A stretch of 64,000 nt of DNA. Source: Larimichthys crocea (Eukaryota > Chordata > Actinopteri > Sciaenidae). The notes beneath the pieces are model-generated. The model was not told the DNA's origin. It made no database searches and worked only from the letters and a program-made list of their open reading frames with translations. Below, piece after piece: positions 26,462 to 36,084 of the stretch. The stretch lies in the NCBI RefSeq assembly GCF_000972845.2, contig NW_020853564.1, positions 124,001 to 188,000 on the forward strand. The letters run 5' to 3'. Numbering within the stretch: position 1 is the stretch's first letter; each line of letters starts with the position of its first letter. The translations under genes were made by a program, and so were the position numbers.

Positions 26462-29400
26462 TGAGCTCTATATTTCACTCTGCTCGTTTCCCACTGCTTC
26501 TGTGTGAACATGATTAAACCTGGAGGTTTCCGGTTTTCATCTCTGACACCACCACAACCTTTCAGCAACCGGCCGAAAACGTATCCTAATTGTCTTTCAC
26601 TCTTGCCATCACAGCTCACAAATTCAAATACTAAGTACATGATCGATGTACTGCTACATCCTGTTCAATCTTTCAGTGCTACAATCATATCCAGTGTACA
26701 ATAAACACACAGGTTTAAAAGAAGAAAATTCAGATGCAAGCAGGATTATTGTGTCTGCACTGTTCATATAGTGGCAAACCCCTGAAAGCCTTCATATTGA
26801 AGCTGGCTTACGTTATCAGCTGAGGATTAAGGCTCTAGTTTAGTTAGCGCTCGGTATATATGACACACAAGGTCCTGGAGGATGAACTTACTCCAGCTTT
26901 TTTTATTTGATCAAAAAGTGAAAAAAAAAATAGGTGAAATTATATGATGATATGAAATTCAGCCCGCCAGCTCTGATAACATTAAAACAGTCAAACATGC
27001 CACATTGCTATCGGTCTATGCAGTGTTGGGTCTGAATTAGAGTCATCAAAAGTACTGACACTTTACGATACTTTTTGATACTGTGTGTTTAAAATGATAT
27101 GATATCCATCAGGTTATTAAAAAACAGATCTAAAACGAGAACTACGCCATCTGTGATCAATTAATCTGAGCAATCTCTCCCTGAAGTTAATGGGTGTGAG
27201 TTAGTGAGTTAAGAGAAGACGACTGGAGTGCTCAGAGAGCACTCACACTAAACTACTTCATTATGTGCCGGAGGATGTTACCAACGTGGTCTGTGGTAAA
27301 ACTACAAGATTCAGAGGATGGACTACAAAACATGTATCTGAGATACTTCTCCCTGTGCGTTCTTACCGTGTTTTGAATGCAGGAAATATAAATGTGGACT
27401 ACCCAGGGGAGAATATGACTACAATGGAATTGTGGGACGGCATTATCTCCATTCCTTTCCTAAAGAATGGTCCGGTGTATCCTATGCTAAAGGACATAAG
27501 AAAGGAAGCACTGAAGCTCCTTTCCTTAACATTTAGAAAATTCAACCAGCTCTTATCATGGCAAATACTTCCAGGTCATTTCACTCAGTGCGAAACCATC
27601 CTGAGCAAAAAAGACTATTTGACCATACCCCCAGAGTCTGTACCCACGTACAGACCTAAAGCACCATGAAGCCGTGAGCACACCTGGTTGGTGCCGATGT
27701 CATTCGGTACCACATTAGTTGAGGCTACGTTTTCTCTGCCTGTGAGGAAGAACAACAATCTGATCCTGCAGAAAGATCCACTTGATGAGGCTTGACCTTT
27801 GGATGACTGCTCTGTGGCTCACGTCTGCCCCATCTGAGACCCGAAGAGTCTCGACGCTGACCCTCTGATTCCCTTGGCACGTACTGTCTGTCTGACTTGC
27901 GCTGGCACAGGAGAATATCGGGACAGATTTAAGTGCTGATCTAGAAAGGGCAGCGTGTCCCGAAAATTTAGCAGGAAGAGGGACAGTTCATTCTTGCTAG
28001 CTGCTCTGACACACACACTGTATGCTGGCAAGGCAAAGCTTTAATATAAATGTCCCCTCAGCTGGAAATTGTTTCCAGTGCAGCTGAAAGGCTCCTTTTA
28101 TTGAGCTAGTCAATACACACACACACACGCCGCCGCCCTCCCATCATCCTCCATTTCTCCTACACACAAGCATGTGCACACGCACTCTGTTTCTACTCAG
28201 CGTTTAGGCTCACAGAGAAATACAGTTTTGTTTTATGTCCATTCAAATTGTGTAGAAAAATTACAGCTTCATGTAACGTGAATATAATAAAAAGGGAGAC
28301 TATGTGAGTTTGTCGGTGCAATTAATGCCCGGTGTAAAACTCAAATCAATACAGTGGACGCACATATACGCACCGAGCACATTGATTGCACACATTGTTT
28401 GTTCAGAATTTCCATTAGAAACTTATTATCTAACAGATGAACGCGCGAGCTACTAACCGAACAACTCCCACTTTCCATTAATGATTCACATTTAATATTT
28501 GACGAGGCTAACGTGACGCTTTACACAACCGTGATCTGAGATGACAAATTAGACACTGAGCTTGTTTTTTTTTTCACTGTTGTTTTCAGTCACTAAGATC
28601 TCTTGTAAAGTGAAGCGCAGTAAAATGAGCTCGTGTTTGGCTCCTCGTCTTCCTCTCTCGGTGTCACTCTGTGAGTCTTTCCCAACTCAAGTTTCTCTTC
28701 CTCCTTTCAGCCAGCCCACAGCATCCTTAACGGCCAAACCCCGCCGCAGCACTGTTTCGGTCTGTTTTCCATGTTTCTTCAAACCCCATGAGGAGCACCT
28801 CGGCTGTTTTTAGCCCACCCGACTAATTTCTGGTTTATATGCTTCTAAATATGTAAATATGCTATGTAGTTTATTTGTTTCCCTTTTGGCAGTTTTAACG
28901 ATCTGTAGTTTGCACGGGGGGTTTTATTTTGGAAATCGACCAGATTCTTCTGTGTGCGCTTCTGTGTCTGACTTCCTGCTCTGTGCAGGTGATGCGGCTG
29001 CTTGCATCGTCCGCGTCACAAGAATTTGGTTGTGAGATCTCCTCAAAGTAAAGCGCAGTAAAACGAGCTTGTGTTTGGCTCCTCGTCTTCCTCTCTCAGT
29101 GTCCCTCTGTGACCCTTTCCCAACTCAAGTTTCTCTTCCTCCTTTCAGCCGGCACACAGCATCCTCAGAATTTAATTTCTTTGGTATCAGGATGCAGTAA
29201 CTCATCCTTTTTTTTTTTACCCATTTAGTTAAATTTAGTCAGAACCATAGCTACCATGGGGAATGTTGGGTCATGTCTTTGGTATTGTTGACTACTTGGG
29301 GAGATTTCATGACTTTTTTTAAAACAAAAAGAAATGTGTATTGGATGGATGTCAGAATAATATTCCTGCCATTGTGGAGTAGGCTTCTTTCAACAGCCTC

Positions 29401-32243
29401 GTGGCCTGGTGCCATTCGGTAGTGGCACACCATTACATCCAAACAATGGCCTTTTACGTGCGGCCCTAGATTGTTCTGTTCTCTGGGGCAAAAGTGAAGC
29501 AGGCTGACTGACTGGGTGTTCTTCCGCTGGCAGACTCAACAGAAAACCACGTCACACTTAACAGGAAGAACAGGTTGTGCTTTAGCTGTGCATCTCCCTA
29601 CAAATGTGCACATTCATGAATACATGGATAAAACACACGCATCTCAAAAGAAGCTGCAGGCGTAAAGTCGAGTCAGGACCACTCACAATTACTCACACTC
29701 ACACCCACTCATCTATGTCATGCTCTGACTCTGGAACATTTGGCATAAAAGCTGCAGAGTGTCTTCACTTTCCTTCTGTCCTGAGGTGTTCCATGTCCAG
29801 CACGTACTGTAGAGACTACTGCTGTTTTGCAAGAGCGTACTGCTCCGGAATCAGCAACCAGCTCTGTGAATTTGTTGTACATTATGTTACTGAGACTGCT
29901 CCCAGCCTCCGACAATACTAATATTCAAGACATGAAGACATGAAGCACACAACAAGTGCCTATTCCCTGTCAAGGGAGATCAGGACCAGAATCAATAGTG
30001 TAGACCAGAGCAGAAGTTTCCTCTTGAACCGGGACCCTGGGAGCCCCCAGAAACGGCAGAGTAGTTCAACACATTCCTCAGCCTGAGCAAAGCCATACCT
30101 GCCAACAGTGAGTGCTGAAAAGAGGGGGATTTTCCAACAGAATAAGCCCTTATCCCAACATGTACACACTGAGTTTTTTTCTCTGGGTTACTCACTGAAC
30201 TTCTAGTACTTCTAATAGCCAGATTTAATCTTGGTGGCTATTAAAGTTTGCTTTGTGAAATGTGTCTCTTGCTTAAATTATCATGAGCTCTACAGTTAAC
30301 AAAAACCTCTTAATTCCAGTTTAACTTGGCTATCCACCGCAAACATCCACATTAAGGCCATAGTTTGATTAAGACACATTCATGCATCCAGTGGTCCAAG
30401 TTTAAATCAGCTGCTCGATAGAGGACTGCTGGTGTGGTAGCCTTCCGTTTTCCACTCCACATGTTTTCAGCTTTAAAACTGCACCTTGGAAACCTACGGC
30501 AACATCACAAATGCACTGTCCATTCTTTACAGTCAGCGGTTTCTGCAAATGTTTCATAATAAAAACTTTTCAGTCCACTGAAAAGCTAGTGGGCTTTTAA
30601 TTTGAAACAGATGCAGGAAGCGTTGAGTTTGTATGCACAGCCTGATGAGGCTTTGTACATCTGCTACGTTCCTGACTGTACTGCTGTCTAGCTACCTCAC
30701 TAAAACTACATGAGCGGCGTGATGGTTGTCTAGGACAGGTTTATGTTATATTAAAAAGAGAATATGATGTAAACTAATTAGCAACTCGCTAACTCTGTGC
30801 CACTGTCTGCTGAGTTATGACGATACTATGCTGACGCTATATGGGGCACAGACAGAGCTGAGAGTATTGTTGCACTGAGTGGTCATGACATTCCTCAAAG
30901 GTGTTTCTTCTTAATTTGCCAGAATGACTCATAAAGACAAAGTCAGTTTGTAATAAATCAAACTGGTTTAAGCTCACACACCAAACCGGACCAGCAAAAC
31001 CAGAAACCAACCCATCCCTACCCCGGACTAATGATATGTCAAGTCAACTTTAAACCACCCAGCAAATTTAGCTATTTCTAGCGTTAGGTGTAAGATGACA
31101 GCTGTAGGATGAAGGATGGCACCACCGACCAATGCTGCTCATTCCTCACCGGCTTTCCTTTGTGGCACATGCACAGAACACAACAAAAAGTGCACACATA
31201 GCAGATAGGCTCGCTTTACGATTACAACCTCAATCCAAGTATGACATATAATACATTTTTATGCAGTGCAGGTTCAGAAAATAAAAAATTCCTAACTGTA
31301 AAAATATCAAGTTTTCTACAGCCAGGAAATATAACCTTGGCTGTGCCTTGACAATCAACAGCGACATGATTCCCACAGAGCATACAACATGTTATGAATA
31401 AGTGATCAATAGGATCAGTGCTGACAGGTGCTGCAGAACTCGATGTGTGCAGTGCGGTGTCATCATGGGACACACATGCACAGACATATGCAACATACAG
31501 ACAAACATAAGCAAACCAACCAGTTACATAAGCAATCGATGGACGTGAGGCTCTCAATAGGACTTCCTGGACATGCATCAATAAAACTGAATTAACCCTT
31601 TACAGCCACATGACCTTTTCCAACTGCCAATGAGATCCCTTCTACAAAGGCGAAGCACATCCTCGCAGATACAAGAGTCTTCACACTATTCTCTTCTCCA
31701 TTACTACTGAGTAGTCACGTCATCCATCTTAAGTAGAACACATGCTCGAGCTGCTGTATTGCATAATCTGTCAGTGTTTCAACGTCAAGTCATCAAGTTC
31801 CTGAAATACTCAAAACTAATATAAAGAGAACGTAACTCACAACTTTCCGTAGCACTCTGGGGCTTACATGTGACAATGTCAGAGTCAATATATCAACTCC
31901 TGCACCCAGGCGGGATGATGTAATCCCGATCTATGACTCAGACACATGGCATCGGCAACGCTGACGCGCTTCATCCAACTGTCAGGATTCAATAGTGTTC
32001 TTTTTCCCCTCTGAACATGTCAATCAAAACCCTGTTAGCAGCTCCAGCCCGAGGCCAAACAACGCCTGCAGACCTCTCTGTCATCTCGAGCTACTCTGGC
32101 TGTCATAAGCACTGAGCTAAGCTCGAGTGGGAAGAGGGGAACAGGGAGTTCTGTTTTCAGCAGCAAGGATTCCCCACACATTGTTCCTTCACCCCCGACC
32201 AACAAGCTGCTGACCTCTGACCCTAACCTTTGACTGCTTTGTG

Positions 32244-32278
<35 letters not shown>

Positions 32279-35200
32279 GTGTATTTCTGTGTCTGTGTGG
32301 GAATGAGCTGCTTTCAAAGCACCAAAATTAGAATCAGCCACACACACAGTGACAAAGCTAGCCATCTTTAAGCCTCATCCTGATACAGTAACATAAAAAC
32401 CTTCTCAGTCAAGTGTCGATGCTCAGACACACTTGTCAATAAGACCTTATGTTAAGTTTGTCAAAACTGTTACAGATAAACAATTTCACCCCACCATTAA
32501 CAGGTTAATAATCATACTTACTTACATAGTATTATGGCTGTGATTGCCACCTCCAACACAAATTAACACTTAGCACTCACCCACTGGACAAATGACAGGG
32601 TGTTTGAACACTAACCACTGAGTGTGTATGAGTGTATATGTGTGGCAACACTGTTTATTTCTTCATATTATAATCAGATATGTCTCTATGCACCTTTAAT
32701 ACAGCCACACAGTCATGTTGATACTATGTTCTAATAAGGCAATTTGTAACTCTTTATAAATTATGCTTAATAGATCATTTACTGATGCTAATCAGCTGTA
32801 AAGGTTGCCAGATTATGGATGTTTATCCTTTTCCAGGTTTATCTAAAACTTATTTTAAGCTTTAGGATTAATAAATCAGTTATGAAAACATTCATAAAGG
32901 GTTTATGGCAGTGTAAACAATGGACAGTGTATGGATGACGTCACCCACAGGTTTCTGAAGCTCAAACTCTACGCCACTGGCTGCCACCATGGCTGTCCTG
33001 CCTCTTCCGCCTCTCGGCTAATCCAAATCTCGCCAAAGACGTGGATGATTGGTGGACCTGAGGCGGGCTGAATGACACCAGGGTGCTCAAACAAACCCCA
33101 AACTTTTGCATTGGCTTAATTTCCCAGACATAGAGTTTGCCGCTTGGTTACATCTGAAACTCATGTACTTCCCTCTATATGTGTGTGTACCTGGATTTCC
33201 CTATCTTGTCTGCAGTGCTGGGACATATTCAAAGCAGTGATGTTTCAAATTCACTCTCCGCTCTGTGGGACTCTCCGTCTTTTCTGGAGTGTATTTATTC
33301 AGGGAGGCTTATCTGAACTCAGGTGCTTTATTCTTCTCCTGGTTCTGTACGTTCCCTCTTGTCTGCTCAGTGTGACAAACACACACACACATACGTGCAG
33401 CACACCCTGACCCAGTCCCTCCACATACTCACACACATTCACTAGGGCATCCAGACCTCAGATCAGAGCGTCCCACTGTTGCTATGGGGACTATATCAAC
33501 CCCGTCAGCACTCCTGAGATTCGCTTGGAGCAAGGCAATTTGTCCCCTCCCCATCCTTCACTCTTCCTCCGTCCCTCACCCCCTCCCTCTTTTTCTTCTT
33601 TCAAAGACGGAGGGGAAAAAATCCCATCCTCCATTCTCAAGAGGCATGACTATTCCTTCTCCTATTCTTTCTCTCAAATTCATTCACCCACAATGTTTGG
33701 CACCAGCAATCTCCTCTCCTCCTTCTCTCACTCCCACTCTATACAACCTTTATAAGTGTGTGTATACACAGTCACTTGCTCCTTCCACAGACTGAGAGAG
33801 AGATGGAGTGGGGGTGTATGAAGAGAGAATCTGCTGTTTCACAGGATGAGTTCAGTGCAGAGACCTGATATCCCCCCACATTTCTTTGGGGGGGATCACA
33901 AGGAGCCAGTCTGATGTATAGATTGAGCAAAGCCAAAAAAGGAAGTGATTGTTGTGAAGAAATCTCCAAACGGCTCACTTCTGTGCACAACTTGACCTTT
34001 AGGCATGTTAATAACATGAGCCTGAAGCCAGCGGCACTGTCAGAATAAAACCCATTTAAAACACTAGCTCCAGAGCTGGAAGCTGAAAAAATGGTTATTA
34101 CTGTACCATTCAGAAATGAACTTTATGTCTGACACTGGCAGTAAATGATGCGATAATAATGTGATACTTCCCCCACAGGGAAATTCTCAAAGCACAAATC
34201 AGGCTGAGCTTTAAACCGGCTGGCAGGGATTCAGTGTGTTGCTTGAAGACACTTGAGAAGGGAGGCTCAATGCTCGAGGCAAAATTCTCTGGATGAATCA
34301 TAATCTTATGCTATCACTCTAATACACAAGAAAAACACTATTATAGTCACCGGTACTGCAAACTGACCCAAAACAATACGACTAAAGTCGTCACGCAGAC
34401 CTTCAATGAACGTTCTTTAGAATTCATGACAATTTATCTCGCGGTCATATCAGGTCTGGATTCGCCTCATGATTATGTCCACAATACATGGAAATGAGCT
34501 ATATTTAGATGCTTTAGCTTTAACTGGACGGCCGGCTCACCTCTAACTTCCTCAGAGTATTACACCAACATCCTGACAACATAATGGACCTGCTGTTCAG
34601 GGGATCAGCTGAACTTGAGGATGCAGGAGTACAGGCACAGCTGGGATAGCTGGTCTCTTGCTGGAGGGCCACATTACATGGTTTATCCTTTCTATACATA
34701 GACCTGAAAGAATTCTTAGAGCCACCGCGTACTGGCGGCAAAGATGACAGACGTAAAACAGACAGACAGACAGACAGACAGAGGGGAAATATTATATCCA
34801 AGGCTTGGTAAACCCGACTAAATGCATTTTATACGCCTTTTAATTTGTGGACAGGCTTACCCACGAGAGGCTGACATAAATCTTCATAATGAGAGATCAT
34901 AACACACACCACAGGCAGTAAGCTAGTGTAAAACAAGTAAATAAGTCGTAGGAGGAGAGCGTCTTGAGAGGGTGGAGGTAGGCTGGTAGTCACCTGATGT
35001 TGACCACAGACTTTGGGTCATTGTTTAGCCTCCTTTTAAAGCACCACCATTTCAGCAGGTATGACATAATGGGGTTGGAGCAACAGAGCTGTTACCGGTC
35101 AGAGCGCACTAAACTCCATGCTCATTCCAGCCGCGCTCTCTGCGATGCTGGAGGAACATAAAACAGTGGACACAGTAGACACTGGTGAAGGGACAAAGTC

Positions 35201-36025
35201 TCAGTCTGATGAGAGCTCAGAGGACAGGCCTGACAGCGATGCGAGCTTTGGATAAAGGGCTAGTATGAAAATCCCAACATAAACAAATCTGCTGTTGTCT
35301 GATCAAGAGCATGAAGCTCCAATGTATTCACAGTATTCTCACAGTCCAGTAGCTAGAATCACCTAATGTTTGGTTGAAAACTGGCAATTCATTTCATCAG
35401 TGGAATCACTGACATATCCCCCAATCTCTCTATTGAACTCAGGTCTGCATCATTGACAGGATAAAGAATGGACAGTGTATGAGTGACGTCACCCACACGT
35501 TTCTCAAGTGCATTTATTTTTGTCAAACTTTTGTCAAATGTATCTGGGCGTCAAAATGCAAAGCATGTGCTGATAAAATTTCATACTATAGAGAAATCAT
35601 TGGGAGTCAATGGCTGCCTTGTGAGAAATACATATTCTCTATATTTATATATGTATATATAAATACAAAAAAAACATGTATTTCATTTAATGTACAAGAG
35701 TTAAAGTACACAAGAGTTCGAGTTAAGGAGGTAAAAGTAGTCAACACTGATAAGGACCATATCAGCTCAGTTAAGGTGCCATAGTTTCACTCTCAACTGC
35801 ACTGAGATCTACAAAGCCCAGAGTCTGTATGACTGTTCTCACAGCGCATGGATGAAGTTAAATGGATGAAAACAGTAGCAGCAGCTTTTAAAGATTCCCT
35901 CACAGGCTGCCGCTGATGTTTTTTTAGAGTGAAACCTCTATGGGAATAAATGGACGTCAATGGTCAAAGTGTAAAATACCAATAGTCAATTCTCTCACCA
36001 TGTCCGCTGGGGTGCTGCCCGTCAT
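6523..36025 (-). CDS. ubl3: ubl3, membrane-anchored ubiquitin-fold protein (5 coding exons, 117 aa)
   Basis: Join on the minus strand: 36025-35999, 11675-11567, 9398-9312, 7630-7553, 6575-6523. The lengths (27, 109, 87, 78, 53) sum to 354 nt, 117 codons plus TAA, exactly the usual UBL3 length. All introns are GT-AG and every phase closes. The protein starts MTGSTPADM and carries a ubiquitin-like beta-grasp fold, including LRLILVSGKTKEF (about residues 12-24), DWEEEQVSSPNILRLIYQGR (about 46-65) and KTTVMHLVARE (about 82-92). It ends NCCVIL: a CaaX-type prenylation box preceded by a second Cys, a likely palmitoylation site. Known of the family: UBL3/MUB is a prenylated plasma-membrane ubiquitin-like protein, reported as a modifier that sorts proteins to small extracellular vesicles. 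It lacks the C-terminal Gly-Gly used by classical ubiquitin. Nothing is broken. The ATG was chosen because MxxxxPADM fits the family and the next exon continues in phase. Whether this is the a or b teleost paralogue is not resolved. Confidence 0.97.
6723..6850. mobile_element. Short hAT-like MITE, TIR CAGTGTTGTAGT
   Basis: A 12-bp perfect inverted repeat, CAGTGTTGTAGT at 6723-6734 and ACTACAACACTG at 6839-6850, encloses CTTGGTCTTAAGTCC-type motifs typical of a common fish MITE. No exact 8-bp target-site duplication was seen. Confidence 0.75.
7553..7630 (-). CDS. ubl3: ubl3 coding exon 4
   Basis: The acceptor is TTTCACCAG and the donor GTAACC. The exon encodes (A)LKLPLGKTTVMHLVARETL followed by PEPNSQ plus one base of Gly. 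It supplies the last beta strand of the fold and the start of the flexible C-terminal tail. Confidence 0.96.
7969..8056. repeat. Dispersed repeat unit shared with 28861-28948
   Basis: Both stretches are 88 bp and share TATGTAGTT, TTGTTTCCCTTTT, GTTTTATTTTG and CGACCAGATTCT-like segments in the same order and orientation, by eye about three quarters identical. Upstream CACCGGGCACGCCTCCACC (7903-7921) looks like part of the same larger repeat. Confidence 0.7.
9312..9398 (-). CDS. ubl3: ubl3 coding exon 3
   Basis: The acceptor is CTTTCAG and the donor is GTGAGA. The exon completes Asp, then encodes WEEEQVSSPNILRLIYQGRF and LHGNVTLG plus one base of Ala. It is the central part of the ubiquitin-like domain and one of the most conserved stretches in the family. 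Confidence 0.97.
10820..11030. repeat. TACTT-rich interspersed repeat (ACTTAAGTA type)
   Basis: Words such as TTTTTACTTAAGTGGGATTT, GAATGCCGGACTTCTACTTG and TAACGCAGTAG identify a widespread fish repeat. A related copy is at 59215-59375. Confidence 0.7.
11045..11300 (+). repeat. tRNA-derived SINE with TATAAGTACAGTCCATTTAC tail (family B), copy 1
   Basis: A B-box-like GGTTCGATCCCC (11095-11106) is followed by GAATGTGTGTGAATGGTTAG, CACCTTGCATGGCAGCCAAT, AAGTGCTTTGAGTGGTCGGA and the TATAAGTACAGTCCATTTAC tail. A second copy is at 52215-52460. Confidence 0.85.
11567..11675 (-). CDS. ubl3: ubl3 coding exon 2
   Basis: The acceptor is TTGCAG (AG at 11677-11676) and the donor GTGAGT follows base 11567. 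The exon encodes INLRLILVSGKTKEFLFSPN and continues to KHVYDNWPM plus one base of the next Asp. This is the first half of the ubiquitin-like fold, including the first beta hairpin. Confidence 0.97.
12466..12760 (+). repeat. CRE-bearing dispersed repeat (family C), copy 1
   Basis: The copy contains ATAAAGAATGGACAGTGT, TGACGTCA (12503-12510), GAAGCTAAAAATATGTAAGG, CTGCCTCCTGCCTAATCTA and a GCCTCTAGTGGCTGC segment. Other copies are at 32.9, 35.5 and 41.3 kb. Confidence 0.8.
13172..13465 (-). repeat. Family A SINE-like repeat, copy 2
   Basis: The nearly complete copy reads ACCACTTATCCTCATCAGGG, GGCTGGAGCCAATCCCAGCT, TTTGGACTGTGGGAGGAAG, ACATGCAAACTCCACACAGA and ends in CATCATGCCGCCCC, the head in reverse. 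Confidence 0.88.
13969..14008. repeat. (AC)n microsatellite beside the hAT insertion
   Basis: CA units with three AAAC interruptions end only about 10 bp left of the target-site duplication of the hAT element. Confidence 0.9.
14027..14740 (+). mobile_element. hAT transposon, internally deleted, with perfect 8-bp TSD
   Basis: The 714-bp element is flanked by ATTTATAC at 14019-14026 and 14741-14748. The ends are inverted: TAGTGCTGTCAAAATTAA on the left and TTAATCGATTGACAGCCCTA on the right. The inner ends are rich in TTAACGCG and ATTAATCGCG words. It keeps one open frame for a BED-type zinc finger (separate entry) and lacks the rest of the transposase. Confidence 0.95.
14324..14533 (+). pseudogene. 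Transposase 5' fragment: BED zinc finger of hAT
   Basis: The 69-residue frame starts MADSLDKNKVICTVCKSEFK. It then has the Cys-x2-Cys, about 18 residues, His-x4-His layout of a BED finger (residues about 13-38, ending YHLKAKHP). This is the DNA-binding N-terminus of hAT transposases. After KHPV the frame turns into non-transposase sequence, so the dimerisation and RNase-H-like catalytic parts are missing. It lies in a 714-bp hAT element and has the same direction. Whether it is transcribed is unknown. If expressed, it could only bind the transposon ends. Confidence 0.8.
15106..15167. repeat. (CT)n-(AC)n compound microsatellite
   Basis: CTCTCT units run straight into CACACA units with one GC interruption. 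Confidence 0.95.
15403..15432. repeat. (CTGT)n short tandem repeat
   Basis: Six to seven CTGT units. A similar tetranucleotide (ACAG)n occurs at 34757-34781. Confidence 0.9.
16620..17420. promoter_or_regulatory. Candidate conserved non-coding element(s) in ubl3 intron 1
   Basis: About 800 bp without recognised repeats or microsatellites, rich in transcription-factor words. These include TTTTTAATTAG (17241-17251), CAGCTGCTGCAATTATTAG (17313-17331), the octamer ATGCAAAT (17343-17350) and CTTTAATTAAC (17374-17384). This composition is typical of developmental enhancers in large vertebrate introns. No alignment is available, so the call is inference. Confidence 0.35.
17676..17790. repeat. (GT)n-(GAGT)n-(GA)n compound tandem repeat
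   Basis: GT units pass into about 14 GAGT units and then GA units. A second array of the same unit is at 23886-23970. Confidence 0.97.
19269..19292. repeat. Poly(A) tract
   Basis: An uninterrupted run of about 24 A; no retrosequence body was recognised upstream. Confidence 0.9.
20033..20106. repeat. (AC)n microsatellite, about 37 units
   Basis: The longest pure dinucleotide run in the window. Confidence 0.98.
20559..20672 (+). repeat. tRNA-derived SINE head with intact A and B boxes
   Basis: The head TGTTTAGCTCAGTTGGCAGA is followed by a B box GGTTCGAATCC at 20633-20643 and then GGCTCTTTCCACATGTCATT. It resembles a tRNA gene but has a long insert between the boxes and cannot fold as a full cloverleaf, so it is a SINE and not a tRNA gene. 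Confidence 0.85.
22931..23290. mobile_element. hAT-like MITE (GGGCTGCAACAATT), split by another insertion
   Basis: The left end GAGGGCTGCAACAATTCCTC plus CTCGATTAC words are matched on the far side by CCGATTAATCGATGGAATAT (23261-23280). The right terminal repeat is not found. A different MITE sits inside (23073-23251). Confidence 0.7.
23073..23251. mobile_element. Nested MITE, TIR TACCG(C/T)AATTT
   Basis: The left end TACCGCAATTTTCAGACTAT and right end GTAAATTACGGTA are inverted. The interior TAAGCCGCTACTTTTTTCAC and TGCGGCTAATTTATAG repeat motifs belong to a known vertebrate MITE type. The flanks fit a TA target duplication. Confidence 0.75.
23586..23712. repeat. (GT)n and (AC)n microsatellites back to back
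   Basis: A GT run at 23586-23612 is followed 45 bp later by an AC run at 23658-23712. The two are reverse complements, so the single strand could fold into a long stem. Confidence 0.95.
23886..23970. repeat. (GAGT)n-(GT)n compound tandem repeat, second array
   Basis: About 12 GAGT units end in a GT run, in the opposite order to the array at 17676-17790. Confidence 0.95.
24339..25363. mobile_element. Non-autonomous hAT element with perfect 8-bp TSD
   Basis: The 1025-bp element is flanked by TACACCGC at 24331-24338 and 25364-25371. The ends are TAGGCCTGTGTTGAAAAAAA and GAATCGATACCCAGCCCTA. Both sub-ends are rich in AATCGATT/GAATCG words (24358-24385, 25270-25352). No transposase frame is present. 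The family is common in fish. Confidence 0.95.
26392..26458. repeat. (AC)n microsatellite, about 33 units
   Basis: A pure CA run; on the minus strand it creates meaningless Cys-Val open frames. Confidence 0.98.
27208..27669 (+). CDS. Unassigned open frame, 153 codons plus stop, in ubl3 intron 1 (sense opposite to ubl3)
   Basis: I do not recognise this frame. It is open from 27208 (after a TGA at 27205) to TGA at 27667-27669. Its first in-frame ATG is well inside, at 27415, so it may be an exon or a broken copy and not a full gene. Residue use is protein-like (Trp, Tyr, Pro and charged residues mixed, no low complexity). Pieces are TTRFRGWTTKHVSEILLPVR, NINVDYPGENMTTMELWDG, NGPVYPMLKDIRKEALKLLS and LTIPPESVPTYRPKAP. 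There is no signal peptide, long hydrophobic segment or known motif. A CAGTGTTGGGT plus AAAAGTACTGACACTTTACG stretch at 27022-27068 resembles a DNA-transposon end, so a transposon-borne or captured coding fragment is one possibility; a retropseudogene piece or chance are others. Confidence 0.35.
   Translation, partial: VKRRRLECSESTHTKLLHYVPEDVTNVVCGKTTRFRGWTTKHVSEILLPVRSYRVLNAGNINVDYPGENMTTMELWDGIISIPFLKNGPVYPMLKDIRKEALKLLSLTFRKFNQLLSWQILPGHFTQCETILSKKDYLTIPPESVPTYRPKAP
28300..28560. promoter_or_regulatory. Candidate conserved non-coding element
   Basis: Repeat-free sequence with homeodomain-like and SOX-like words (ACATTGTTTGTTC at 28391-28403, CATTAATGATTCAC at 28477-28490). Inference from composition only. 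Confidence 0.25.
28608..29165. repeat. Direct duplication of about 120 bp (28608-28727 and 29045-29165)
   Basis: Both copies carry GAAGCGCAGTAAAA/AAAGCGCAGTAAAA, TGTTTGGCTCCTCGTCTTCC, TTTCCCAACTCAAGTTTCTC and CACAGCATCCT in the same order. By eye they are over 90% identical. About 320 bp separate them, including the repeat unit at 28861-28948. Confidence 0.85.
28861..28948. repeat. Dispersed repeat unit, second copy (see 7969-8056)
   Basis: The same 88-bp unit and order as at 7969-8056, placed between the two arms of the 120-bp duplication. Confidence 0.7.
32240..32282. repeat. (GT)n microsatellite
   Basis: Two GT blocks separated by one TTT. Confidence 0.95.
32908..33150 (+). repeat. CRE-bearing dispersed repeat (family C), copy 2
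   Basis: AACAATGGACAGTGTATGGA, TGACGTCA (32936-32943), CCCACAGGTTTCTGAAGCTC, CCTGCCTCTTCCGCCTCTC and AAAGACGTGGATGATTGGTG align with the other copies. Confidence 0.85.
35452..35515 (+). repeat. CRE-bearing dispersed repeat (family C), copy 3 (fragment)
   Basis: CATTGACAGGATAAAGAATG, GACAGTGTATGAG, TGACGTCA (35484-35491) and CCCACACGTTTCT are retained; the remainder is lost. It lies about 500 bp downstream of the ubl3 start codon, inside intron 1. Confidence 0.8.
35999..36025 (-). CDS. ubl3: ubl3 coding exon 1 (codons 1-9)
   Basis: The exon encodes MTGSTPADM and is followed by the donor GTGAGA (GT at 35998-35997). The split is phase 0. The exon continues upstream as 5' UTR. It is too short to show up as an ORF; I found it by looking for the N-terminus needed by the exon at 11.6 kb. 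Confidence 0.94.
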
Positions 36026-36084
36026 CGTAAAGGTTTTCCCGGTCCTTGGAAAGGAGTTCACACACACACACACACTTACTCACT

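Larger units (their letters stand above)
11676..35998 (-). other. ubl3 intron 1 (about 24.3 kb)
   Basis: The boundaries are fixed by coding exons 1 and 2. The content, given in separate entries, is mostly repeats: hAT insertions, MITEs, SINE-like copies, microsatellites and a CRE-bearing repeat. There is also one unassigned open frame and non-coding stretches that look selectively constrained. No second gene was recognised on either strand. Confidence 0.9.
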
